From Termitomyces sp. T153 (Eukaryota; Basidiomycota; Agaricomycetes; Agaricales; Lyophyllaceae): a stretch of DNA of 64,000 bases. The position numbers were made by a program, and so were the translations under genes. The stretch is taken from contig JACKQL020000005.1 in the NCBI GenBank assembly GCA_018296165.2, positions 868,001 to 932,000 of the forward strand, in the 5' to 3' direction. How positions within the stretch are numbered: position 1 is the first letter of the stretch; each line of letters starts with the position of its first letter. Below are positions 44,969-56,589 of the stretch, piece after piece. Below the pieces are notes generated by a model. The model did not search any database. It was not told where the DNA came from and was given only the letters and a program-made list of their open reading frames with translations.

Positions 44969-47288
44969 TTTGACGGTTGTTTCTCTGGGTTTTGCTGTGT
45001 GGAAAGGTAGGGATAGTGCGCCATAGGCCAGTATTGGGGTCCGTGATTGTTATAGTTGTTTCGATGTCGCTAATTGTATTAACCGTACTTCGGGTTAATA
45101 CGTCGAATGGGCGACCGAGTAGGATGTCATAAGCGAGAGACCGTAAAACGTGGATTTGAAGATAGACCGTCACGTCGCCAATAGTGCATGGTACGTTTCT
45201 AGCTAGTCCCAGTGATTGATCCATGGTACCGTTGGCGCTCTGCATGTTTAGCACGATGTTGGGGTCATAGGATAAGCCAATGTCGCTAGCAATTTCAGCG
45301 GACATCAAAATAATCTGAGAACTGCTGTCGTGAATGCATTCAACTTCCTCTTTATTGTCGATCAGCATCATGATGGTACGAAGTGACTGAGATTCCTTAG
45401 CGACAGTGAGTACCACAGGCTCTTCTCCGGAGGGTAGCGAATCGATATAGGCCTCGACAGGGTCGACTGAAGCAAATGGTGCCTTGTCCGTGGTAAGTCC
45501 TTTAGCGGTATCAGCGTTGGACCCAAGCGAAAACTGGGGTTCTTCGATAGCGAACGTCGGCAAAATCTCTTCAAAAATGTTGCTGGAGTCCTGTACTGTA
45601 TTAGCGCTAGCGCCAACCAATCATTTGGGCGTAACCGCTGTCCTAAACTGATTCCTGATGTCCTGGGATACAGAGCAAAGTTCGCCAACTGATATCGTAA
45701 CCTGGGTGTGTAAGACTCGTTCGAAAACCGCTTTGGATTGCTCGATGTCGTAGATGGGTGGCATAGTTCGATATGCGCCATCGTTAGCTTTGTTGGGAGC
45801 AGCGAAATTCCGGTTAGCGGGTGGGGTGTAGCGACTAGGGATGCCAGAAAATGGATGAATAGGAGGCTGAGCAACAGGTTCCTTAGCGACAGGCAGTTGT
45901 TCCTTAGCGACAGTACGTTCAGGTGCTTTGCCTTTGTCAGCAGGCTTAGCGGCAGGAACTGGAGTTGAATCAGAAGGGGTGGAGGTTGCCGGAGGGTCAC
46001 TGGTCGAGGGTGTTGCCTTTGAAGCATCACTTGCTGGTCGGTAAGTTGCACGGGGGACTTGTACGCCGTCGAATTTTTTGCCGTTTTGCCAGAGTGCAAA
46101 TAGCTCGCATTCCAAAGCCTCGATCCATTCTTCCTTGCTTAGCGCTCAGCCTGTGGCAACATCCTGTTGCATTACCTCGTGTATTAGCGACTGTTGCATA
46201 GCCGCCTGCTCTGGGTCGGGGTTAGCATTGGAAGAAAGTCTGCCTGTAACGATTTGTCCTGGATTAAGCCGGTGCCATTCCTCGATGCGTTTGATGTATA
46301 GTCGCTTGCCGAAATAGTTGGGAATCATGGCGCCAGACGGTTAAATGATCTTGCCTTTGGCATTACGACGGATCTTACCCTGTCAGATCATTTGCTCAAG
46401 CTTGATACAAGTGCCTCGGACCATAGTGTGACCCATTTTCCCACAGAAGTGGCAAGTGCTGTTAGCGAACTGTTGGCAAGGTTGGGCGTTACCGCTGGTC
46501 AAAAGGGCTTCCAAACGTTCCAAGGCACTGACGATTGCGGTAGTGGTCGCTGATTCCAATGCTTCTTGCTTAGGTGCAGGCAAAGGGACGGTTGGCGGGT
46601 TAGCGATGGGCGATGACGAATGGATGCTGGTGGTGCCATTGCTGGTCTTAGTCGTAGAAGTGTCCGTTCCTTTTAAAACCCACTTAGCGCCTTCAAAGAC
46701 TTGGTCAACATCATAAGGGTCCTCAGGATGGTGATCGGGAAGGGTGATTTCGAGGCGGCGGATGACTTTAGACCATAGCGATGTGGGGATACCTTGTTGG
46801 AACAAGCGACGTTCCTTGTTACGATATAGCTTGCCGTTAGCGAGTAACCATCTAGCAATACATTGGAAGTCCCGGTAGTAGTCAGAGAACCTTCCCAAAG
46901 TCGCTAAGCCACTGTTGAAAGTCTGGTTAACCAGTCGTTCCAGATCGCCAAGATTATAACAAGCGCTAGCATCAGCACCAGGGTATAGCCTAAGCACTGC
47001 CGCTTTCCATTCCTGGTAAGTGTAGGGTCTAGGAGCGTCGTTGCCGATAATAATATTGTCGCCAAATTCAGGTAAGCCAAGCCAAGTTTCTGCCATGTCA
47101 TAGGAAACGTATCGAGACGTGTATTCTTTCTTTTGTGTGTCGTCAGCGATACCGCAGTCAGCAAAGAGGTATTCCAGTTCTTTGAAGTATTGGGGGAGTT
47201 CCCTAGGGCGACTCTCATCCCACTTAGGTGCAGTAGTGTCATTGCGAGGCGGCATTCTAGCGCACCGAGCAACGGGGTCGTTGTTCAT
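44916..47288 (-). pseudogene. gag-pro: gag and protease of element 3
   Basis: One frame from ATG 47288 (MNNDPVARCARMPP; open upstream to 47570 without ATG) to 44916, interrupted by TGA at 46383, TAA at 46341, TGA at 46146 and TGA at 45621. Gag has the block TYQEWKAAVLRLYPGADAS and a knuckle CHFCGKMGHTMVRGTC in which the last Cys is displaced (C-x2-C-x4-H-x6-C). A Pro/Ala/Lys-rich linker follows. The protease segment reads ECIHDSSSQIILMSA and LAYDILLGRPFDVL; the active-site triplet is D-S-S, not D-S-G. Element 2 has CAA at the positions of the 46383 and 45621 stops, as expected if both derive from CGA. Confidence 0.86.
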
Positions 47289-47619
47289 GTTAACAATTGT
47301 CGGATTTAGCGGAGGATGGGGGATAGTTGGCGATACGGGGATAGAGTGAGCTTCGGGGAAGAATATAGAGTTGGTTGGGGTTAAAGGTGAAAGCGGCACA
47401 TTGAGAAAACTTTTGATGAGGGCGCCTGGGAAGTCGGCAAGGATTTTGCTAACGTCGCGAAGGTTTTTAGCGGTTTCGAGTTTGTCGGCAAGGGGTCGAG
47501 GACGGGCTGCTGGCGAAGAATGCTGGGGGGTCAAAAGGGAAGACTGGGGTGGTTCAAAAGGGTTTTTCAAGCGACGTTTTGCGTGAGCTGTTTCTGGTGG
47601 AATGGTTAACTTCTAAACA

Positions 47620-47637
47620 CCCTCGTGGTGGGCTCCA
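47620..47637 (-). promoter_or_regulatory. Primer-binding site of element 3
   Basis: TGGAGCCCACCACGAGGG on the minus strand, 3 nt after the 5' LTR. It matches the sites of elements 1 and 2. Confidence 0.65.
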
Positions 47638-47640
47638 AAA

Positions 47641-48722
47641 TGATGTGCTCCTATGCCACCTAGTGCCATGCAGGAAACCAAAAAAAAAAGAACCTAACAC
47701 TCGTCACTAGATAGGGTAGCTGGCAGTAGGAAGTTAATAGTTGAGGGCGAGTCAGTAACCGTCCCAGAGAACTAGAGCAAAAGTGGTGGCGTGCAAGTGA
47801 AGCCGAAAATAGTCGCTACAGCTAACAATAGTCGCAGCGAACTTAAAATGGTGGCGGGGAGAGTGAGTAAAGGAGAGAGACAGCAGTAAGAGTAAAACTG
47901 AGATAGAAGGACAAACGTAAAGTTGTCGCTAGCCGTAATTGCTAGAGTCGCTAAGTTGAAATAACGCTAATAGGCACCTGTAGTCGGTACCACACTAAGT
48001 CAAGGTCGAGGTCGAAGAGGCTTGTCGCTAAGCCAAAGTCGAAGACAAGATGAGGGAAAGAGATGGGGCAAATGAAATCTTAAGCTGGTAGCTTATAGAG
48101 AGGGGAGTGATATGATGGTGATTTGATGGTAAAATTCGATGGGGTGATGTCTATGTACAGGCAGTATTTATACGTTTTTGAAGTATAGTAAGGGAAGGTA
48201 AGTAATTAAGCGCCACTAGCGGCAGCGTCTGCCACTCTGTTTAGGTTGCGTGCCAGGCGTCAGTCCGTAACTAAGTAAAAAGTCATAGGTGAAGCCTTGG
48301 CGATGACTAATTGCTAATAAGAACCAAAAAGAGAACGAGTCCGATGTCAATACCTGAAGTATGAACACCGTTCAGGGATGTCGGTAAGCTCAACAAGGAG
48401 AATGATAGTAACAAAAGTACGTGTCTGGTAATATGTCCATATATAGTAAAGGAACGCCGTCTTGTCGCTAGGATTGCTAAGGTCACTAATAATTGTCACC
48501 AAGGGGGTCTAGGCCTTGATGGTCCAGGCCCAAGTTCCAGGCTTTGCGTGATGTTCCCCGTGATCGATAAGTCTTGTGGTCACTAGAGTCTTGTGCTTCG
48601 GTCCAATCCTCGGGCTAAGTCCCATGTGCTGAGTGTTGTGACTTGTGTCAAATTTGAAGTAGTCAGCTGCCGCTAAGTCCAAACTGCCGAAAAAGGTGCT
48701 CAGCGATAACTGGGGCTCATCA
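47641..48722 (-). repeat. 5' LTR of element 3
   Basis: 1082 bp, near-identical to 37507-38584; it carries an extra 4 bp (gtga) in the ggggagagtgagtaaagg tract. Confidence 0.95.
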
Positions 48723-49126
48723 GCATCAAGACCCTTGAGACGCGGGGAGTGGGTCAGGGATTGGCAGGGGCATGGGAGTCGAAACCAAGTAATATTGATC
48801 AATCTGCAGTGAGTGATGGTGGCATGGGAGGCAAAGTTGAAGCATGGCCGCTGCTTTGTCAGGGGGTTCTTCCCAATCAATTAAAAAGCCTTGGACATAC
48901 CCCAGGGCTTCCCAAATCTTTTGTCATGTCCTCTCCCAGTTACTCAGCCACTTCCCCCACCCCGTTAATTTCAGACATGGACAAGGTGATTGTGTACAAC
49001 AGTGAGGGGGAGGAGTTTGAGCATTGGCACCAAGCTAGTGCCATGTACTGGAGTTGTGAGTAGTGTTGACTTGTTTTCTTGGGGTGGCTGATGGAGTTTT
49101 GCAGAGTTATCCGCAGTGGTGGTACC
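48723..49126 (-). mobile_element. Element 5 internal sequence, second piece, with accessory first exon (+)
   Basis: Resumes element 5 after the element 3 insertion (atcaagacccttgagacg, homologous to 25402 onward in element 4). On the plus strand, ATG 48926 opens MSSPSYSATSPTPL...EGEEFEHWHQASAMYWSC, ending at a GTGAGT donor near 49061. This is the counterpart of the first accessory exon of element 4 and is about as far from its LTR. The rest of the element is missing. Confidence 0.72.
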
Positions 49127-49686
49127 TGTGATTACCTGTTTCTTGTTATGTTTTGTCTCTGTTTCTGTCTCTAGTCTTGCATCTCTCTCAATCTATCTTG
49201 TTTTTGTTTCTGTCTTGTCTTGACTCTGTCTTGTCTTGCCAGTCTCTGTTTCCTTTATTGTGCCCAAGTTCCTTTCAACTCTAATGCTGTTATGAACTCT
49301 GCACATATATTACAATTCTAAAATATTCATAACTAACTCTAGACCTTGCCCTATGCTTGGTCCCAGAACCCATCACTCTTAATTGATCCTCCATCAATCT
49401 TCAGCCCTGCTCCCATTGCTTGCATAACCTCTGCTTGCCCCACAGTCTGTATATTTGCCTATAGACTTGTGCCTGATGCACCTCCGAACCCAACCTCTAT
49501 CATACCTGGTCTTAGACTTCCTTTGACATCTCTGGACTTGCTTGGACTGCTTCTCTTGGCTTATCCTTGCAAGTATTCGAAGTCTGAACCACCCCAGAAC
49601 ACTAGGTTATAAGTGCAGGACATTGTGTCTGCCTAGTAAGGACTTGCCCAGTTAAGCTGAGCCCCTGTAGTCAGCAGAACCTGACA
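49127..49686 (+). repeat. Truncated LTR fragment of the element 4/5 family
   Basis: The 3' half of the LTR in plus orientation, ending cagcagaacctgaca. Its left edge (about 49127) abuts element 5 internal sequence, so it is the product of a rearrangement or a truncated insert. No target duplicate was found. Confidence 0.65.
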
Positions 49687-50660
49687 GTACCAGTGATTAT
49701 AGAGAATGTGCAGCTCTGAGAGCTGCAGCAACTAGTAGAGTTGCTATCAATTATTCAGCCACCAGGGCTGGATAAAGTACCATGAGCTGAAACCAGGGAT
49801 AGAAGCCATATAAAGCTTGTAAACCCATCATATTTTTGTGCTGAAGCACCTAGAACAGTAGGTGTCACTGAGGAAATTGTCTGACTTTTGGATGCATTAT
49901 GAAGACTGTCAATGGAATCAACTCCATTGACACAGTGCAGACCATCTCAGAGTTTGGGATGGCAAGTTAAGCCCATGCAGAAACTACTGCAACCTATTGT
50001 GGTTGAGGAGACATCAGACAAGGAAGAGGAAAATGGTATAAATACAGGTCAGAATTATCTAGAGGAAGCATCTAGACATAGTTCAGGCCAATACCAATGC
50101 TAGGCTAGTGTTATATGTTGAAAAACATATCTGACTCCTGTAGATACATGGCAAAGCAGTCCCTCTGGAAGGTACTGATAAATATATTGTTTTTTAGACT
50201 GATATTCAGGTGAGAAGCCATCATGACTGTAAGTCAAGATAATTGCAATCAGATATGTTGACACCCAATGGTGCTGAATTGATTCCAATGATTCCTGCAC
50301 TACATGCAGAGTTGCCTGGCAAGCATCTGGACAATTCTAGCAAGCAATGATTTGCAGAGCACCCAACCACAGCTGCTTTTGGTTGTGGAGATTGTAATTA
50401 CAACACCTGTGGTGGTAGATCCACTAGTTGAGAATGTTGAGGAGACCTCATACTCCTCAAACAAGAATTCAGGACAGGTCCTTAGACCAGAAGGTACTGG
50501 CTTGGGTACCTCTTGCTAATGAATTTCAGAACTGCATTACATACCAATGCATGTGCAATTAAGACATGTGACAGCCAGGATATTTCTTGATTGATGATCA
50601 AGGTGTGGTGTTTGTTTGATGGGGTATTACCTATCAATGATATGCAACAATAGTTCATAC
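49687..50660. other. Old CpG-poor sequence, no recognised gene
   Basis: Short open stretches exist on the plus strand (for example PIVVEETSDKEEENG near 49990 and VVDPLVENVEETSYSSN near 50410), acidic and coding-like but without a known motif. It was contiguous with 51790 onward before the solo LTR inserted. Confidence 0.4.
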
Positions 50661-51784
50661 TGTCACAACCTGTTCCCTGAAGCCCCGTACACCGCCCAAC
50701 AAACCCCCCCCCCCCCCCCCCGACACTTTGTCAAACTTCCCCAGCACTCCGCACCAACTCTGGCTAACTCTGACACATTCTTGGCTAACTCCGACGGCCC
50801 CCTGGCCAACTCCAACGTCTTCCCCGCAGCCGCCGGCACTTCCCCTGGACTTCCTGAGCCCCTGAGACCACTCCCCACCATGCCTGACCCCATTACATGT
50901 CATCAACTCAACACTCTGGCTTCCCCAACTTACCCTGGAGTATCACAACAACCTCAGAACAGACCGTGTCGCAATTGATCCCATCAACATATCAATGCAG
51001 CCTGCCCTCTGGTTGTAACTGACACCCATTGACTCCGTCAAGCTCCGCCAAGCCCCGCCACCACAGCCAATGTCCCTGGAGCTCTTCAGTAGTCAGTATA
51101 TAAGACATAGGGTAGCTCCTCGTACTCTAGTCTTGAGATTACCTACCTTACCTGATGTGTTTCTGATTGTTTCTTCTCATGTTCTGTGTTCCGTGTCTCG
51201 TTTTCCTTATTCTCAGTCTCCCAGTCTTATCTCATCTCTGTTCCACTATCTTTTTGTTATCATTCTGTGTCTCTGCTTGAATCTATTCTCGTTCTCATCT
51301 TGTCCTCATCTCATTTTGTTCGACTCTGTCTCATCCCGTTTGATTCTGTCTATTGTGTTCAAGTCCTCTTGACTATAATGTCCTCACAAACTCCACAGTT
51401 ACGATTACAAACCTCCAACACTCGTTACCAACCCCAGACCCTGCTATACACTTGGCTTCAAACCCCATCAACCCCTGTTGATCCCCCATCAGAACTCCGG
51501 CTCTACTTCTGTCATCTGCGTAGCCTCTGCCTCCTCTGCACCTGCAATACTCACACACAGACTTATGCCTGAACCCCGCCAAGCCCGTCCCCCTTCCCTG
51601 CAACTCGTCCTCTACTCCTCCAGACCTCCCTGGACTTGCTCAGATCAATTTCCCCCAGCTATCCTCACAAGTCCCCAGTGCCTGGAACACCTCTGAGTGC
51701 CCAGTTGTCAGTGCAGGGAATCATGTTTGCCTAGTAAGGACTCGCCCAGTGTAGCTGAGCCCCCGTGGTCAGCGGAACCTGACA
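50661..51784 (+). repeat. Solo LTR of the element 4/5 family
   Basis: TGTCACAACC...CGGAACCTGACA with perfect 5-bp duplicates CATAC at 50656-50660 and 51785-51789. It contains a run of 18 C (50704-50721) and a TATATAA-like box near 51098. Confidence 0.93.
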
Positions 51785-51789
51785 CATAC

Positions 51790-52492
51790 AGCAGACTGCA
51801 CAACCTGCTGGAGACTCAAGAGGAAGTGATAACAGCAGTAGCCATTATAAGGATGATTGATGAAGTAATGGTGGCTGTGATAGACCACCACATAAAGGCC
51901 CAGAGCAAGCTGTTGTACAAGGAGGTCAAGGTGACCCTAACAGAGATGGACAAGACTCATCTTACTCACTTTGTGGCATACAGACTTTGCAACACTAGCA
52001 TGTCAAATCTGTGTGTTCTTCATAATAGACCCCACCCAAGTGCAAAGTCAGATGCCTGGCATACAAGAAACAACTAAGGTATACACTGACAATATATATG
52101 CATTGATGATTGATTATTGATGGTACCATTGACATCACATTGCATTTAACAGAGGGAGTAAAGCTGAGGAAAGTCAATCCTTGGTATATTTAAGTGTACA
52201 AAGGTGGTTCCAAGTCCAATGACTTGGAAGATTGGAAGATGGACATTTGCTATCATTTAGCAGTGTGTCTATATGGGAGAAATGAATGGACTGGGAAAGT
52301 TGCTCAGTTGGCATTGAGGGATTCTGTTGCTCTCTTGCCACACATTCCTATGTCATCTTCACTTTCAAAGGGGACATCTTACCCAAATTGCTGCTACATT
52401 TAGTAACCATTGGCTTTTTGGTTACTTTTGAAGTACCACTGCCTGTGGTTCCCTATCTTGATACTCTTCTTCCAAAAGCAGCAAGGACACAA
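51790..52492. other. Old CpG-poor sequence continuing 49687-50660
   Basis: An open plus-strand stretch to 52077 (LHNLLETQEEVITAVAII, HHIKAQSKLLYKEVK) looks helical and coding-like. I recognise no family. No RNA gene seen. Confidence 0.4.
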
Positions 52493-53125
52493 TGACATCC
52501 ATTGCCATCTAGCTGCCATGCAGGAAACACAAGCAACTAGCAGATTTGTAAGTGATTTACAAACAGACTAATGAAAAGAGGGTTGCAAGTTGAGCTATGT
52601 TCCAGAGAACCTGATTTAGTAAAGATGTTGTGATGAAAGGGAGACTTAAGTGAAAAGGGTTGCTAGTACTAGCTTTAGCTACTAGACAGTAACAAAAGAA
52701 ACAGGGTGCTAGGGTCACTAGCAAAATGGTGAACAAAGCAAAGGAGTTGCCAGACCTGTGAAGTTGTTAATGAAAAAGATAGAAAAACTAAGTACTAGCT
52801 GTAGGTGCTAGCACAAGACATCAACTTGGTGAAATAGTACTCAAAGGTGGTACTAGCAAAACAAAGATAGTGGCAAGGTTGCTAACTCAATGATACCTGA
52901 ATGACAGTCACTCAGAGAGAAGTAGAGTGACAGAAGAAGGCTTAGTATTGAGAGAATGAGATCTGACCTCTGGGGCTATAATGGTGTACAGTTTTTAATG
53001 GTGTATAGAAAACACAACAGTATTTAAAGTAAGTAGAACTAATGAAACCCAAAGGAGATGCTATTGGTGAGTGATGGTCAATTGGTCATGAGTGACACAG
53101 GCAAGTTAGGTGGAATGTCAGGTGA
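52493..53125 (-). repeat. Partial LTR of the element 2/3 family (minus orientation)
   Basis: Starts TGACATCCATTGCCATCTAG and follows the element 3 LTR (gccatgcaggaaac, gctagcacaag, tatttaaagtaagta), CpG-depleted. It is cut near 53125 by the SINE-like copy 2. The remainder was not found. Confidence 0.7.
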
Positions 53126-53129
53126 AATG

Positions 53130-54395
53130 AAATCATAGTTCCTGCAGTATGTAAGGACTGGGTAATTATGGACACTCATTCAGGTACTCTGGCTTGATGC
53201 CTTTTCAGTCATGCTAGTTATGCCTCACAGCCATTTTACCACAATTTGATCCTTTGGAATTCATACTATCTTCCCACACTAAGTCCCTTGACCATCTGCC
53301 ATTGATGTGTAATTCCAATTTCTAAACCCTTCTACTTTCAGCAATGCTTGCTGGAAATCTGGCTGAGGTCTCCATGACTATAAACTCCCATCCCACACAC
53401 CCAGAGTGTTATCCTTGGCATGCCCAGGTCCCCCTGGAGGGCCACAGATTGTATCAGTTGGACTAGTAAAGACTGCCATGGAGTACCCTAACCAATTCCA
53501 ACTGATAGGTCACACAGTAATGTTGGCAACCTGTAAGGACAACCTCTGGAGGCTGTGGCTCAGTCACACAACTAGCAGAGATCCAAAGTCTATTCAGCAT
53601 CTACCAGAAGTTCTAGAGTTCTAGCTACTCACCTGGGAGAGGGAGATCCAAAGAGAACAAGTCTAAGGATCCCCAATGCCAGTGTTCAGAAAATTTACTC
53701 TAGAGCTTCTGGAAAAAACACCTAATAACAATCAAATCTGGAGTCCAATCAAAAAGCAGAAATCCATTGTAAATGGCCTCAATCTCCAGACTCCCAGCAC
53801 ATGGCCACATACAAATATAACCAAAAGATAGCACTTGGTCGAAAGTACTTGTGTCCTAAAGATGGGAGGCCTGTGATGAGCGGTTGTCTTGGAACAAAGG
53901 AAACAATCTGAGGGTCGGGTAAGAGGCCATGTGGAAGGGTGATACTTGTCTGAATTATAGACAGAGAACTGGTGCAGCCTGAGGGCTGAAACTGACAACA
54001 GCAGACAGGAAGAGCAAAGGAGAATGAAGAAAAATTATAAGAAGGGAGAACAGGACAGAGGGGGAATGGGACATCCCCTGACACAACCAGACCTCCAAAG
54101 CATATTCAGCACCTATTTTCCCACCCCATCCATACTATGACATGCTTGGTCAGCAAACCTTTCAGCTCTCCCAAATCTATCAACCAGGGAACCCTTTCCT
54201 GTCCAGACATGAGTATGGTGGTCACATTGCCTCATCAAATCACATGCTGATTGATCACTCACCTTCAGCAACAAAGCTTCCCTAAAGTGTCTTCTACATA
54301 GATGCACTCAGCCAGAGTTGAAACCCTGACTTGCACTTGCAAATTAGGTGACCTCCTTTGAGACACAATGGTGCTAGCTGAGCCACTATGCTTGT
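53130..54395 (-). mobile_element. tRNA-headed SINE-like retroposon, copy 2
   Basis: On the minus strand the head near 54395 has an A-box-like TGGCTCAGCTAG and a B-box-like GGTTTCAACTC, then body blocks shared with copy 1 (ggttccctgg, gctgaccaagcatgtcat) and, further on, taaaatggctgtgaggcat and gtccataattacc. It is longer than copy 1, with an unmatched middle. Both edges are approximate and no target duplicate was identified. Confidence 0.58.
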
Positions 54396-56589
54396 AAGAG
54401 GAATACCTGGTCCTCCTAAATTAGATGGACCCCCTCTTGATGGCAGTAGTCCTCAATGCAGATAGAGCAGTCTCCTTCCAGATTGTCCAAGTCCTCTGCT
54501 AAGCACAGGGGGTCCTCAACAAGGTAATGGAGGTTGGCAGTTCAGGATTCACCTTTATCAGACAACCTCCAACTACAGTCTCCCACCTCCTCCAGGCAAA
54601 TCCCACTATAAGGGAGGTCTACTACCTCCTTGACCTAGCTGTCCAGAGTGTGAAGATGAGCTCTGGTGAGTTCCTACCTGCTGGTCTACTACTGAAAAGC
54701 AATCATTACACTCCTTTACATTCACCAGGTGTATACATTCTGGTGGAATGTATCCTTCTGGCCAGGTATCAAAAGGGGTGTCCCCTTGGAACACTACTCC
54801 CTGGTCATTTACAAAGGACTGACTATAGTCCTTGAGACCATCATTCTTGAATTGCTGTAATGCAACTCAGTCTTTCCTTGTGAAGAATAACAGACCAAGC
54901 ATCAGTTGATGTTAGGTTGTGCACTGCCAAAGTATGCATAGTAGCATGTCTCTGATGCTTTACTGCAGCCTGACATGCTGCAAAGTTGCAAGTTGTTTGA
55001 TGAGGCTGCTGAGGGTGCCTGTAGTAATGGCAACACTACATTGACCAGGAAGAGTGGAGGCAATTGTGTTGTTCTCACATACTTGAGATTCTTACATTTT
55101 CTTCCTCTGGAGGTATTTGATTACTTCCTAAGCCAAAAAGGCCATGTAAAGATTGATGAACTTTGCAGGATTGGTAGGAATAATTCCCTCACCCAATGAC
55201 CATTGAATAGTTATATGTTTAACTACTCTTACAACTGAATGAGCTCATATTGAGGTCTTAGGAACCTCAACTTGGTTTTGCCAGAATGCCATGACCCTCC
55301 ACCAGAGAATCTCATTTGGGTGAGCCTCAGCATCCATGTCCAAAGTCTTGATGACATCCTCTGGGATTGTCTTGATGAACACAGATGTCCTGATTCTCAG
55401 ACTACTTGGAGCAGGCACAAATCGGAGATTAGTCTCATTCCTTGTGGGTTTCCAGTACTATGCTGCAACAGTGTAGTCATGCAGGAGATGTTTGTGGTTC
55501 TCCCATGCTCACTGAGAAGAATCTGAGTCCACACCAGCATGGGCACATACAAAGTATTTTTCCCTTTATCTGCAAGCATCAACTGCACTGCAGGTTCTAT
55601 CCTCAGATACAGTCTATCAAAGAACACTCTCATTCCTCCAGTGGCAACACCACTTAGATGAGCAGGAGCTAGTCTGATAGGAGTGACTGTTGGGAGCTGT
55701 CAGAGAACTAACTCACTAACTCACCTCTTTTCCCCCTCCATTTCTTCTCTGGTCCTCCTCCTTATAATTGTTCTTTATTTTCCTTTCTTTTCCTTATCTA
55801 TTGGTTCTAGTTTCAACCCTCATACTGCACCTCTGTGCATTATTTCAACAAGTGTTGTCCTTTGATACTGCCACTGGCTTATGTTACTGCTGACTAAGTG
55901 CTGACAAATCACTTGCTCTCTCTCTTTTGCCATACTGTACATCTTTTCTGCCATACTGTACAGCTGTTTCCCATGCTTCTCAAACCTCTGAAGCATCATG
56001 CTTGGCATAGGAATCTCTAGACTTGTTTTCTTTGGATCTCCCTCTACCTGTTGTGTAATTGAGCCACAGCCTCCAGAGGTTTGCTTTTGTAGTGCAAGTC
56101 AATGGTTTGATTTAAAAAAATGTGATGTTGCTGTTATGGTTCTCACAGCTCACAGTACACAAGTCAAAAACAGTTGTGCAATCTGAACTACAATTCTTAT
56201 AGTAAAGTCTCATAAATCCATCTGTACATAGAATGATTTATGAAAGGAGTATGACAAGCTTCTCTTTGAGGCAAGGAGAAGTTTCTCAGATGAGGCTCTG
56301 CAAATTCAAATGAGAAGCTACCCAACAAAGAAGCCATTGTGCAATTGCAAAGCAAAGCAAAGGCACATACAAGTGCAGCATAGAACAGGAAGCAAGAGGA
56401 AGCAGTGACAAAGAAGCAAGGAGAAAGAATACCAGCAGCAGGTCCATCTTAATGACCAGATCTGGCCACTATGAGCAGGTCCAGTGCCACCATAGGCTTC
56501 ATTTCTGGCAGGATCAGCCTTCACCTTGCCTTATCAAAAAGCCTCAATGAATGCCAGAAGACATCACCTCATCTTAAGCAGAAGGATCA
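54396..56589. other. Old CpG-poor sequence, no recognised gene
   Basis: A minus-strand open stretch (55397-55633) reads RVFFDRLYLRIEPAVQLML and YVPMLVWTQILLSEHGRT, which looks like part of a real protein, with stops and frame changes downstream. I cannot name the family. The rest shows nothing I can support. Confidence 0.35.

Larger units (their letters stand above)
37507..48722 (-). mobile_element. Ty3/gypsy element 3 (full length, youngest)
   Basis: LTRs at 37507-38584 and 47641-48722 (TGATG...CATCA) differ at only a few positions plus a 4-bp insertion in the right one, so insertion is recent. The 4-bp target duplication is GCGT (37503-37506) and GCAT (48723-48726); element 4 shows the unoccupied homologous target (cagtgttgagaccc) near 25399. 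Order on the minus strand is LTR, primer-binding site, gag-pro, pol, then an opposite-strand accessory gene, purine tract (GGGGGAGGA, 38585-38593) and LTR. CpG content is normal. Eight in-frame TGA codons and one TAA interrupt gag-pro-pol. Confidence 0.94.

Noticed and set aside
41195..47288. Genetic code with TGA as a sense codon
   Set aside because: The HNH and velvet genes use standard stops and show no internal TGA, and several element TGAs align with CAA in element 2, as expected from CpG decay of CGA.
55442..55865. Small plus-strand frames in the old region
   Set aside because: Short, Ser/Leu-rich, without motif, and antisense to a better candidate fragment.
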